Below, one piece after another: positions 45,809 through 55,938 of a DNA stretch of 64,000 nucleotides. A program made the position numbers and the translations under genes. Source of the stretch: Euglena gracilis (taxonomy: Eukaryota > Euglenida > Euglenophyceae > Euglenales); contig CP154955.1 of assembly GCA_039621445.1 (NCBI GenBank), forward strand, positions 4,769,284 through 4,833,283, read 5' to 3'. Position 1 is the stretch's first letter. Every line of letters begins with the position of its first letter. The notes below the pieces were generated by a model. The model searched no databases, was not told the DNA's origin, and saw only the letters and a list, made by a program, of their open reading frames with translations.

Positions 45809-46369
45809 GGGCCCCGCTTTGTGCCATGACTCGATTTTTTTATGGAAAACCACATTTTTTCAAGGAAAAAAATCGCAAAATTTTCAGGTTAAAAATTGGC
45901 AGTTTAGGAAGGGGGTAAAAAAAAAACGAAGCTCAAAAAAAATGGACAAAATTTGGCACAGTCCAATTTTACTGAGATTTTTTCTCTTGGACATTTTGAT
46001 TGATTTTCAATGGCTTTTTTGCATTAAAACCCTCCCAAAATCAAAATTTCGAGAAAATGTTGACATTTTGGAAGGTGTGAAAAAATGGGGTTTTGGGGGG
46101 GTTTTGGGGGGACCGTGTACATGGGTCCCAAAATGGGTCAAAAAAACACCTGGCGCCAAACGTGCCGGGAAAAATTTTGGGGTCCAAAAATTGGTGCCAC
46201 CAAAACAATTGGGAAGAGGTGGTGGGGAGGGGGGGGTGGTTGACCCCTCCACCCACCATGCAGGGGGTGGGGGGGGTCGACCCCCCACCCACCACCCTGG
46301 CCGCGAGGCCGTTTCCCGTTCTGCCGTGCTCCAGCGTCATTTATGGCCGAAAATTCGGGCTGGACGGTG

Positions 46370-46690
46370 TGCGCAAATGCGCACACCAACCGTTTGTGTA
46401 ACTGTGAAAGGGCCACATGTGCCAGCTGGAATTGACGTGTTTGTAAAATTGTACAAATGGTTGGTTTGTGCAAATGCGAAAACAGTCTGTTTGGTCGGTT
46501 TGCGCATCTGCGCACACCAACCACTTGTGCAACTGAACACACGTACCATTTTGAGGGTGTGGCACCACTGCAATTTGGAAATCCTTAAGTGCGAGGTATT
46601 TTGTTGAACTTAACCACAACAGAATGACCAACCTTCGGGGCTGAATTTGGGCATCGGCAATTGAAGCTGTGAAAACCCATTTAGCCCCTG
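46370..46690. repeat. Dispersed repeat, inverse of 30.19-30.54 kb
   Basis: Contains GTGTGCGCAAATGCGCACAC and GTTTGCGCATCTGCGCACAC palindromes. It aligns in reverse orientation with 30190-30540. Confidence 0.75.
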
Positions 46691-47219
46691 AAACATCATA
46701 ATAAACAACATTTTCAGATTTTATCCTGAAACAATGAGTTTAAAAGTGCTCTTCACCCCAGTATTTTAGTCCGAAAATGAGGCATAATTCATTGGCTGAA
46801 AATGGATGTGTCTGCTGACTTGAAAACCCCTGCGTTCATGGGACCATGTAATGCAACGTAATGCAACGCGAACTTTCAGCTGTACCACAGGTGAGAGCGT
46901 CTTTTCAATAGCATAATAACTGTGAAGTTGTGTTGTAATCTCATCTCCACCTAAACAGGTGGCACGAGCCACTTGTGCCTTGTGCCACTTGTTGCCACTT
47001 GTGGCAGAATTTTGGCCCACAAAGCATCGGACCGAAACTTTTTTCAAAAAAAACATTAACCCAAAGTGGGATTTTGGGCAAAGAGTTGCCAAAATGCAAT
47101 TTGATAGGGTGCAGACACCTCCTGGATTCAGTGCAGACACCCTTTAGCAGGGAGGATGGGGCCCGGACCTTCGATTGGTCACGGCACAAAAAACCCACCA
47201 CACATATACCAGACAGACC

Positions 47220-47700
47220 CCTTTTAATTGAACCACGGGGTGACAGGCCGGCAGGCAGAGACGGGGAATACTGCCAAATGCGACGACTTCTTGGGGAAAC
47301 TTCGCAGCTGAGAAGGATGGGTGCATTTGAATTGGAAATTAAGATGGGCACAGGCCAGAAGTTGTCCTCCGAGGTAATCCGGTTGCTCTGTGGATACAAA
47401 GGTGGGGGCATCCTGGTCGCACCTGTTGTCACTGCGGCCACTTGGTTCGCAGGTTTTTTCGCTTTTTGTGGCTTCCAAGGGTGCCATGGTTGGAACCCAC
47501 ACTCAGTCCGCTCCAGCCGGGCAATGGAACAAGGGGGTAGAGAGTCGGCTGGTTGCCTTGCTAGGGACTGCTGCACTGGGCTCAAAAGCCAAGTGAGTGT
47601 TCTCATTCAGCACTGGCTAAAAAAAAAATGCACAGAGAGGGACCAAAGCAAGCCTGGTTGCACTTGTATCCCAGTCCAACTCAGCCCCTGAGTCACCTCA
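47220..47700 (-). CDS. Duplicated coding block 1 (copy 2), unidentified product
   Basis: Partner of 12640-13120. The minus strand reads ECGFQPWHPWKPQKAKK, then NQVAAVTTGATR. The noncoding flank also matches (GCACT..GTCCAA..CAGCCCCT). The frame is open over 221 codons (46941-47606), but only the shared part is supported. Confidence 0.45.
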
Positions 47701-48105
47701 GCTCAACCACACTCTCTTCTTGTGGTCTAGAAGCCTCAAAGAGACCAAATTCTACGCATACGCATGCAATACACTGATATTGGCCACACAAGAGAACAAC
47801 ATCCGGAATGATGGCGACCCACTGAACACGGGAAAAGGGGGTAAAGACCTGGAAGAGACTATTTTGGACTCGCGACCCTATCGAGTCTTACCCCAGGGTT
47901 GAACCTGCCACTTTCTGCTGGATCGGAAGCTCGACGTGGCGAAGGTTGAAAACCTGTTCAAAGAATCACTGTGGTTTGAATGGTGGACGTTGGCCCCCTG
48001 AACTGTTATTGGCCACCCTTAATCAGGAAGAGTGTCTGCCCAAGCTAAGACTTCCCTCGGAGAAAATAAAACGGAAAAGCAGGCTCAAAGGATTCAAACA
48101 ATACA
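47700..48105. other. Copy 2 sequence without counterpart
   Basis: Two short + frames (47720-47902, 47946-48218) lack motifs. The place in copy 1 is taken by an element and unrelated sequence. Confidence 0.35.
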
Positions 48106-48109
48106 CATT

Positions 48110-48430
48110 TGGCGAATCCTGGGACGGACACACTGCCCAAAAAATTGAAATTTGTGTTCTGTCCACCCACCACCCAGCCAGGCAGAGCCTCCACCAACCA
48201 ACCAAGAAAAGCCCATAACACCCCCTTGGGTGTCTGGGTAGGCGCTGACAAACGCCCACAGCCTGGAATACCCCGCTGCGTTCCGCGGACAGAACTAGGA
48301 AGGGATCAGCCAGAACCCTCCAACCCAGCAAACAAAATCTATGACGCAGGCAGGCAAAAAAACTGCATGGCAAAAAAAGTTTTTTTTTAAAAGCAGCAAA
48401 AAACCAAAAATATAAAAGATTTGTTTTAAT
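48110..48430 (-). CDS. Duplicated coding block 2 (copy 2), unidentified product
   Basis: Partner of 13800-14150. The minus strand reads AAGYSRLWAFVSAYPDTQGG, then VMGFSWLVGGGSAWLGG. The flanking A-rich region also aligns. Evidence for the frame is the amino-acid similarity with silent differences. Confidence 0.5.
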
Positions 48431-48441
48431 ATATAGATATA

Positions 48442-48494
48442 TGGCAGCCCCCAACTATAGCCCCCCCCTGGGGTCCCCATGTTGGGTGCTGCCA
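48442..48494. repeat. 53-bp foldback in a TATA microsatellite
   Basis: TGGCAGCCCCCAACTATAG and the approximate inverse ATGTTGGGTGCTGCCA surround a C/G core. TATATA-type repeats flank it. A better-preserved relative is at 58138-58186, also in TATA-rich sequence. Confidence 0.75.
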
Positions 48495-48560
48495 GATATA
48501 TATATATACACATATGCATATACACATATACATACGTATATGCATTTCTTCTTCCTGCAT
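48495..48560. repeat. TATA/CATA microsatellite
   Basis: ATATATATACACATATGCAT-type low-complexity sequence. Confidence 0.8.
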
Positions 48561-49044
48561 TTATATGCACTTATATGCATTTCTTCTTAACACTGCACAA
48601 TTGAGTGAAAAAACGTCACAAAAAAGCTTTTCTGCTTTTGCAGACCTTCAAATCACCTGTGTGTTGTGGTGATTGGTGTGGGCTTGACAAGTGTGAAACC
48701 ACCTAAATAACCCAAACTCTAACACCTAATGTAGGCTTGCCAGCCTGTGAAATTGCAAGCTGCTGTTGCGAAAGGAAATTTGCGCCATCTCAGCTGTCCG
48801 TGGGGGGGGGTTCAGCAGCCGGCTGGAAAAATTGTCTGGGCGGAAATACTGGCTGACCCACAGGGAGTGGCAGGCTGTTGCCCAAGGGCCCCCAGAGGCA
48901 GGGGTCCACTGGCTAGCCATTTTGCAAGACACTGGAAAAATGGACTAGCTTGATTATCTCCCCTCGGAAGGGGGGTGCGCGCCGAGGTGGAGTAAGGTTT
49001 CTAAGGTGTTTTTTTTTGGCACAACGCATAACAACACACGTGCA

Positions 49045-49074
49045 AACACACACACACACACACACAGATACAAA

Positions 49075-49131
<57 letters not shown>
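49045..49131. repeat. (CA)n-(GA)n compound microsatellite
   Basis: Two CA blocks followed by an uninterrupted (AG)n block of about 38 bases. Confidence 0.95.
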
Positions 49132-49134
<3 letters not shown>

Positions 49135-49279
49135 ACCCCTGGGCGTTTTGGGCGGGCCACTCCCAATACAGTGAAAGCAAGAATAGCATCACACACGACA
49201 CCCCTCCAATACAAACAGTGATCATTTGGGGCATAAAAACCAAAATTAATTTCCCAAATGATGCCCTGGATTTACTCCA

Positions 49280-49520
49280 GCATCACGAAATTTATATTTA
49301 CATTATCCTCGAACGTGTTCCACCAGGGAACGGTTAATCACACCAAAACCAAGGTCCTGGGAACAACTGTGATGATGCTGGGGAACGCCTGCGCAAAAAA
49401 AATTGTGGAGCAGAGAAGGTGCTCCACGAGGTTCTGACAGGGTTTTGGGGTGCAAATGGCATCCGGACTTGATATATTTGTCCGCACCTCGTTGGTATGG
49501 CTGTGACTGCACTGGTCTTT
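49280..49520 (-). CDS. Duplicated coding block 3 (copy 2), unidentified
   Basis: Partner of 17540-17766. The minus strand reads FAQAFPSIITVVPRTLVLV then TGA. Alignment continues to about 49700 through CTGG.CT.TCTCAAGT.ACTG and GCAGAAAGTGGATAACCACC. Confidence 0.4.
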
Positions 49521-50032
49521 CTCAAGTCACTGAATTTTGGTGCCTTGGGGGTTTTAAAATCTCAAAAGCAGGAAATTTGAGCTGGCTAAAAAAGAACCCA
49601 CCCCCCAAAACTCGAACTGGGACGGCCTATCTTTCCTCTGACTTTTGTCCAATTTTGCATCATTTTAGCAGTCTGAAGCAGAAAGTGGATAACCACCCAT
49701 CAGATATCTTGATAGGTGTGGGGGGATGCTGGAAAAGGAGGGTATTTTGTGGTGGCTCAGCAATAAGCAAAAGATGAAATTGTTTGAGTTGCTGTGTATA
49801 ACAATACAATTTTGAAACAAATAAATATGAGTACCTCCCCAAAGGGCATTTGATCCGAGCTGCAAATCAAGCAGGGCCAGGGGACCAAGTTCGCATGTTC
49901 TGAAATTTGATGGGCAATGCATAAAATGTGGCAGGAAACCTAAAAAAGGGAGTGGGGGCAAGACAACATTGACAATATTAACAGGCTGGGGCCAATTGTT
50001 CCATGTTTGGAGGGGGGAGGCGCACGGGAGGC

Positions 50033-50587
50033 TCATACGGTGTGCCAAAAAAAGTTTTCACACCCTCGAGTTTTGTCAGACGACTGGTCTGATGGGTCAG
50101 CTGCTGCAGACGGGCGCTCTTTCCCGAGAAGGTCGAACCTGCCGAGGAAGCATGCCCCAGTCAGAGACGATGCCGACGTCAGCCTGCCTTGGCTGGCTAC
50201 TTCCACTGCAGCCCCGAGGGACACTTCCATCTGCTCCAGGCATCCCCTTGCGTACCCTCGGCAGCCTTTCCAGGTCAGACTGTCGGACATCCTTCCAGCC
50301 CGGATGGCGATCTCGACTGCTGCCATGTCGGTGGCAGAGACTTCGGAGCCACAGCAGGCCAGGATGGCTGCCAGGAGCAGCATCGGACTCCGGGAGCAAT
50401 TGTCAGTCCTGTCGACCAGGAACATCGACTTCGACAAGGCTTCCAGCACCCTGGACGCTTCCGACACGTGGACGGATGCGACAAGCGGCCCGGCCCTTGT
50501 GGCAACCCAGGCCACGTCAGGGGACAAAGCCTCAAAGCCTCTAGCCCATGGGTGTGTACACACTAGCACGGCCCTGCCCCACACCAC
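50033..50587 (-). CDS. 184-codon ORF, helical, unidentified
   Basis: The best single open frame outside mTERF: GC-rich, 184 codons on the minus strand. It reads ARGFEALSPDVAWVATRAGP early, then LLLAAILACCGSEVSATDMA and AAVEIAIRAGRMSDSLTWKG, and later LEQMEVSLGAAVEVASQG. The Ala/Leu/Glu-rich pattern suggests a helical-repeat or solenoid-like fold. It lies between copy-2 blocks 3 and 4 and is missing from copy 1. The opposite strand is open for 191 and 207 codons in two frames, so strand assignment rests on composition. Confidence 0.5.
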   Translation of the reverse strand: MVWGRAVLVCTHPWARGFEALSPDVAWVATRAGPLVASVHVSEASRVLEALSKSMFLVDRTDNCSRSPMLLLAAILACCGSEVSATDMAAVEIAIRAGRMSDSLTWKGCRGYARGCLEQMEVSLGAAVEVASQGRLTSASSLTGACFLGRFDLLGKERPSAAADPSDQSSDKTRGCENFFWHTV

Positions 50588-50817
50588 AGCACCTCAGCCA
50601 GCTGTGCCACAGGGCTTTGTGTCAATATGAAGCCAATTGTATGAGGCTAAAATTTGCCACAATCACAAAAGGTAACATAGGCTTTGGGGCTTGGGGTTGA
50701 GTGCCCACCCACAAAACTCGAGGGATATAAAAACTTTATTGGCACACCGTATGATAAAATACTGAAATGCACAACCACAATCGTGAATACACACAACAGT
50801 CTGAATAGAGAAGCACC

Positions 50818-50905
50818 GTCACGTTCAATAGTGACTTGTACCCGGCCGCCTTCAAACGTCGCCGAGTAATTCTCTCTCCTAGCTGCGCTATATTTCGAGA
50901 GGCAG
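50818..50905 (-). CDS. Duplicated coding block 4 (copy 2): conserved exon
   Basis: The minus strand reads PASRNIAQLGERIT then RRRLKAAGYKSLLNVTVL, matching 18555-18660 mainly with silent changes. The segment AGAGGCAGGCTTGCGCTATATT just right of it is repeated about three times (50898-50960), a local tandem expansion absent from copy 1. Confidence 0.6.
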
Positions 50906-51167
50906 GCTTGCGCTATATTTTGAGAGACAGGCTTGCGCTATATTTTGAGAGGCAGGCTTTGGCACCACTCCCAAAGGAGCACAAGCAAGAATTGTTCATT
51001 TCTGTCAAGGTGCCCATCCGTTCACATTTGAATATGGGCGCAAGGCAGGAGGATGGGTTCTGTATCCTCCCTGACTGCCCAGAGACCAAGAGCCCTCAGA
51101 GGAATGGGTGAGAGGAGTGCTTGTCCATATGTGGCTGATGAGGGGTTGATGTTCGGCAGGGCATGAT

Positions 51168-51482
51168 CATACCATTGCTTAGCGACCCCCGAGGGGGGGG
51201 GGGGTAACTTTCCACTCTGAAAAAACCAGTCAGTCACTTGACCCCCCCCCCGGGGGATCGGCCACCCTTCAGGAGGCAATGAAAATTTGCCAAAAAGTCT
51301 CAAAAATCCAAAAAATTTCCGGCGCCTTCGGCGCCAGGCCAGTCACTGTTTCATTTTCGGGCCTACCCCACCTCCCCCCCGGGGGGGTGGGGGGGCGGGG
51401 GGGGGGGGGGCTCTTGGCCAAAAAAACACAAGTCAGTCACCCCCCCGGAGGTGGGATAGGACAGGTGTTAAGCAATGGTATG
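51168..51482. mobile_element. MITE, CATACCATTGCTTA family, with perfect 8-bp TSD
   Basis: Starts CATACCATTGCTTAGCGACC and ends GGTGTTAAGCAATGGTATG. TSD GGCATGAT at 51160-51167 and 51483-51490. The core has CCGGCGCCTTCGGCGCC (51319-51335), AACCAGTCAGTCACTT and C/G runs. Copy 1 has the unoccupied site GGCATGAT at 19333-19340. Confidence 0.95.
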
Positions 51483-51689
51483 GGCATGATACACCACATG
51501 TGCATGGTTATACTGGTGTTTGCACGAGAACCAGTGACAAAACTGGGAAAACGACCATGTTTACTTTCTGAAGCGTGTTAACGAACACAAAATGAGTGTT
51601 TGCGAATGCACTGAATTAAAAAAAACCCATTTCAGTGAAACCAGCCAGCCAAGCTGATCTCCGGACCATTGTGTCCTCGGGCAAGTTTG

Positions 51690-51867
51690 CAAGGATGTGC
51701 TGGGGAGGGGTGTGAGGTATGGCAAATCAACCACCCAAGCCTCAAACCCACTCAGTGAAAGTGGCATTGCGGCCGCGTATTACCCAGTTGAGGCCTGGCC
51801 AGGGGGTCAGGGTGGACTCCATAAATGCTTCCAAGTCATCGATGGGAGCAGCGCTCATTCTGAGAAC
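51690..51867 (-). CDS. Duplicated coding block 5 (copy 2): exon with start codon
   Basis: Partner of 19640-19818. After CCCTTTCCATCAG the minus strand reads VLRMSAAPIDDLEAFMEST, then TLTPWPGLNW. Frame preservation across both copies supports coding. Downstream sequence diverges and reaches a stop sooner here. Confidence 0.55.
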
Positions 51868-51889
51868 CTGATGGAAAGGGGAAGAAAAC

Positions 51890-53470
51890 CACAGAGAGTG
51901 GCGGCATTTGGCGGGGGGGGGGGGGGGGAAGGTGGCTGAAATAAAAATTCAGGAAAAGCTCGAACCCCACCCACCCACCCACAGGGTTCTGGGATTCCGA
52001 TTCCCCCAAGGGACCCCAACCCATTTGGTTGAGCTTGAACTTGGATTGTAGCGCCCAAACGTATTGCCAAAAAGGCCAGGGGCGTACGAAAGCCTGGTGA
52101 AATGGGGTCCCCTCACTTGCCTGGTGGGGGCGGGGTGGGAGTGGGGGGTGATCCATCTCCTGCTTGGAGGGGGGGGGTCGTACCTCCCCTCCTCCTGGTC
52201 AAAATAATCCAGTGCAAATTGGGGACTGAAAAGGCCCCAAATCACGTTTTCACACACTTTCTTCAAAAAAAATCGGCCAAAAAAATGCGAAAATTCACTC
52301 CCAGCCGGGGGTCAAATTTTTCAGCCTCTGATCTGGGGGCAGTCACTGGGCGACGCCCTGTCCCAGATACCCTATGGGTGGGTGGGGGGCAGTGTACTGA
52401 GTGAACCTTGGTTTTTGTACAGGGGCAGGGAACTTGCCCCCACCCCTCTGGGACGGGGGTCTGGGACCCCCCCCCCCCCGTCCCAAAGTTGTTCTTCCCC
52501 AGCGCTTCGCACCGGGGGAACTGGGCCCAAAACGGGTTCGAACCAGGTAACAAAAAATCGAATCTCCAAAAATGTCCCTAAAAAAACTGCCAATGATGCA
52601 AAAAAAAATTCTGCCCAAAACTTGCCCTGGCCAGCCCAAATTCGACCCATTTTTGCCCATTTTTGGCCCATTTTTGGCCCATTTTTGCACCCCTGAAAGT
52701 TGAAAAAATCCGTTATCGGAATAATTAAAACTCGTCGGTGGCGGGAGGGAGTTGCGGGGCTGTGTACAGGCTGCTGGCTGGAAAAAGGCTGCTGGCTGGA
52801 CCCCTCCCCCAGGGATGGGGTCCACTGCGGCTCAAGCGGCACCCTGATCCAGGGTCCTGTTCAGCCCTGCTTCAGGCTGACGACTGGGCCTTCGTGTGCA
52901 ATTCGGCGCTGTGAATGAGAGGGCCAGGATCCACAGCCAACAAAGCCCAAGCGCAAAAGGTGGCTCGCTGTTTTCCGTTTGTGTGTTGAATTTGCCCTCG
53001 GGGACAGGCAGCGAATTGGATGATGCCGGGTGTTTGTGCCGTTGTTATGCTTGTTGGTGTGCAAGAGGATGCTTCTGCATTGCGTGTTTCGCACCGCGTG
53101 ACAAGAATCAGGTTAAACCTAAGATGATTGAACACGAGAAAAACACCAGCAAAAGCATTCATCGATTACAAAACTGCAATTAAAAGGCATTTTGGGTGAA
53201 TTTGATCATTTTTGGCTGTTTTGGCTCAAATCACCCGGTTTTTGCCACCAGATCTCACCAAATCTGTATCAATGGCCACTGAAGCTGTGCAAAAGGCCAC
53301 AAAACGACCAAAATTGGTCAAAAATTGGCACTTTTGGGGGATAGGTCCTGGGGTTTTCATGTCATTTCGACCTCAAAAAACAGCAAAAAAAACAAGTAAT
53401 TCCCAGGAGAGCCAGTGCCCAAAAAGAGAAATCGCTCGTATGTTGGCCAGTCATGCTCCCTCTCGCTCTC
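51890..53470. other. G/C-tract and A-run sequence, no identified gene
   Basis: Includes C/G runs at 51915, 52130-52170 and 52440-52480, a degenerate hairpin CAGCGCTTCGCACCGGG near 52500, and a GCTGCTGGCTGG module at 52770-52800. A Cys-rich + frame near 53000-53100 (LCRCYACWCARGCFCIACFA) has no recognised family. Confidence 0.4.
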
Positions 53471-53479
53471 ACTCCTTGT

Positions 53480-54114
53480 AACGCCAGTGATCAAAGTGGC
53501 CTTTAGTCGGTTTTCAAAAAAAAAATGCAAATCGACCAAAAAAAGCTTAAGTGTGAGATGTGTCGGTTGAGTAGTACTCTGGCACTTCGAACACCCGGAA
53601 CTCTCTCCTGACCTGCTGGACCTCTCATCCTCCCAAACCAGCGACCATGGTTTTTTTTTCACCAGATCCCGATCTCTGTTCCGGATGGCCATAAGAGGGA
53701 AGCAATAAGGGGCTTTTTCAGAAATTCCTGGGTTTACATTTTTGCCAGTATGAAAAACAGGAATGGGGTCACAGGGTTTTGGTCGTTGGACGTTCCAGTG
53801 CCATAAAAAGCAGTGTTCCGAGTGCTTGTCTTTAAAGCCCTTTCTTGAGTTTTTCATGTGTTTTCAGTGATACTCGGGCTGCCTGCACATCTACGAAAAC
53901 GTGCCATCAGACAAAAAGCCCTAAAAGAAGGCTTTGGGCATGTCCCAGGGGTCACAAAAAAAAAACAGTTGGAAGGAACCACCCAAGTCAAAAACACAAA
54001 AAAGTGGTAAATCTCACGTTTATTGGTGAAAATTGAAGCACAAAAAATGACACTTCGTTTGTGGAATTTCGCAAGAAAGGCTAAAAGGCTTAAGTGCCAA
54101 GTACACCGCCTAAG
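53480..54114. mobile_element. Partial copy of the CTTAGG transposon family
   Basis: Several stretches align with 57460-58020, notably AATCTCAC..TT, the last 100 bp with GGCTTAAGTGCC, and the terminal CGCCTAAG. The right end is complete. The left end was not found. A hAT-type MITE has inserted exactly at its right border. Confidence 0.6.
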
Positions 54115-54497
54115 CAGGGTTCGATATAAGGACAGGTGGGGGGGGGGGTGGTCCGGACCCCCCCCTGCGGGCCAGGAGGGGGGGGGGGTGGGGGGGACAC
54201 CCCCCCCACCTAAACAGGTGCGCGGTCAGGGTGGCCGAATTTCGGCCCGGCGCGAAGCGCCGGGGCGAAAAATTTTGACCCCCCCAAAACGACCAAAAGT
54301 GCCATTTTGGGCACTTTTGGGGCAAAAATGTGCCAAAAATGCAAAAAATTTTCGGCACAAAGCGCCGGAGGAAAAAAATGACCCTTTTGGGGGGGGTCCC
54401 GGGAACCCCCCCGAGGGTCGGTCCGGACCCCCCTGGCAGGTGGGGGGGGGGCACCCCCCCACCTAAACCATGTACGCCCTCCTTATATCAAAGCCTG
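54115..54497. mobile_element. hAT-type MITE, CAGGGTTCGATATAAGG family
   Basis: Left end CAGGGTTCGATATAAGGA; right end decayed (TCCTTATATCAAAGCCTG). Perfect TSD CGCCTAAG (54107-54114, 54498-54505). The core has AATTTCGGCCCGGCGC-GAA-GCGCCGG near 54240-54262 and TTCGGCACAAAGCGCCGG near 54350. Confidence 0.93.
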
Positions 54498-55469
54498 CGC
54501 CTAAGCAAGTGTCTGGTTTTTTAAACGAGGAAAAAGGATCCCCTCCCAGGTCGGTAAAAAATGAATATTCTCAACTAAATCCATTCATTCACAACCGCAG
54601 CACTCAGAGGGAGGTGAGTGCGGTGCTCCAGAACTTTGTTGGATCTCGCTCGGCACAGGCCTTTTCTTTCTGTGACAGGAAGCACAGCAAGCAAAGCACG
54701 TGACATGGTGAGTGGCACACTGGACTATTTTCTACAACTCATGAGTTTTGGGGCGGGGGCAATACAAAACGTCAGAACAAAAATTGTTCTCCAAGGAGAT
54801 GACAGGTTCTTTTAAGGAAAGGGGGTTGGAACCACCCACTCACCCACACACCCCCTGGGGGGGGGGGGAAGGGCTCACTTCTTTGAGGGGTGAATTTTGG
54901 GGTCCAAATTTTCCTCGATGGGAGATAGGATAATAAAAAGGGGAGAAAGTGTTTCTTAAAATGCGAGAAATCCTGAATGTAAAAAAAAGCGTTTTGTGCA
55001 AATAACTCCCAGAAAAGGGAATTCAAAACAATAACAAGCATATTAAAGAGGTTCTTCTGAAATCATAAGCAACTGAAAAGGAGAGCAGGGCGTTTCAAAG
55101 CCGTCAAAGTGGATCCTTGAATATATGTAGCGATTCATCAGCTTCCTGAAGAGATCAGTGACCCCACACTTTGGACCCTAACCATACCATTCTTTATTGA
55201 CAGGGGGGGGGTCACTTTCCACTTTCATAACCGTAAACTTTCCATTGACGAAACTTCAATACAATGCTGTCATACCTTCTTATGCCCTGCAACGGAACAC
55301 GGTTTGTGCTGTTCTTGGCTGGTCCCGCTTTTTACGTGTACCACTATTAAGTCCTTATGACGAATCACCATTGAATCACCTGCTGCACACTCATGCATGA
55401 ACACGGAGAGAGAATAAACGAAACGTAGTGCCTCGAAAAAAATGCAATGCAAAAACATAAATAAACACT

Positions 55470-55617
55470 GGGGAGGATAAACAGGCATTTTTAACTGCCT
55501 GGTCATGGGTGGAAAGTCCTGCCCAGGGATGAGGTTGGCCACATTTTGAAATTCTGCAGGGGAACTGAACCAGAAGATGGCCGCCATTCCTCCCCTAGCC
55601 GAAACGTGCCTGTTCAC
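55470..55617 (-). CDS. Candidate exon, unidentified
   Basis: The minus strand reads [20 protein letters not shown], then [20 protein letters not shown]. Composition is protein-like and differs from the AT-rich continuation. No domain. Confidence 0.35.
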
Positions 55618-55639
55618 ATTTGCGACATCCCAACGTCAC

Positions 55640-55915
55640 ACATAGGCATAAACATAGGCATAGACAACACATATGCACAAACATAGGCATAGACATATAC
55701 ATAGACATAGACAAAGACAAAGACATGGACATACACATAAACATGCATACAAATATGCATACACATACGCATATACATACGCATACGCATACACATACAT
55801 GCATCCATCCATCCATCCATCCATCCATCCATCCATCCATCCATCCATCCATCCATCCATCCAGGCAGGCAGGCAGACAGACAGACAGACAGACAGGCAG
55901 GCAGAGAGAGGACAT
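55640..55915. repeat. ACATAGGCAT and (CATC)n/(CAGG)n/(CAGA)n microsatellites
   Basis: Hexamer-like ACATAGACATAG repeats, then about 15 CATC units (55800-55862), CAGG and CAGA blocks. Confidence 0.95.
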
Positions 55916-55938
55916 ATCTACGTACCTACATACATACA

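Larger units (their letters stand above)
45328..46328. mobile_element. 1-kb element with GGCAGAACGGGAA ends
   Basis: Left end CAGGGCAGAACGGGAAGGCC, right end inverse (GGCCGTTTCCCGTTCTGCCG). Flanks TTCCGGCG and CTCCAGCG match at six of eight. It contains GTCGACCCCCC tracts near both ends, two TATGGGG arrays, and a segment shared with 14.84-15.31 kb. No transposase frame. Shorter relative at 7.11-7.42 kb. Confidence 0.65.

Noticed and set aside
45424-45918. Tyr/Pro or Trp/Gly repeat proteins
   Set aside because: Translations of the TATGGGG heptamer arrays.
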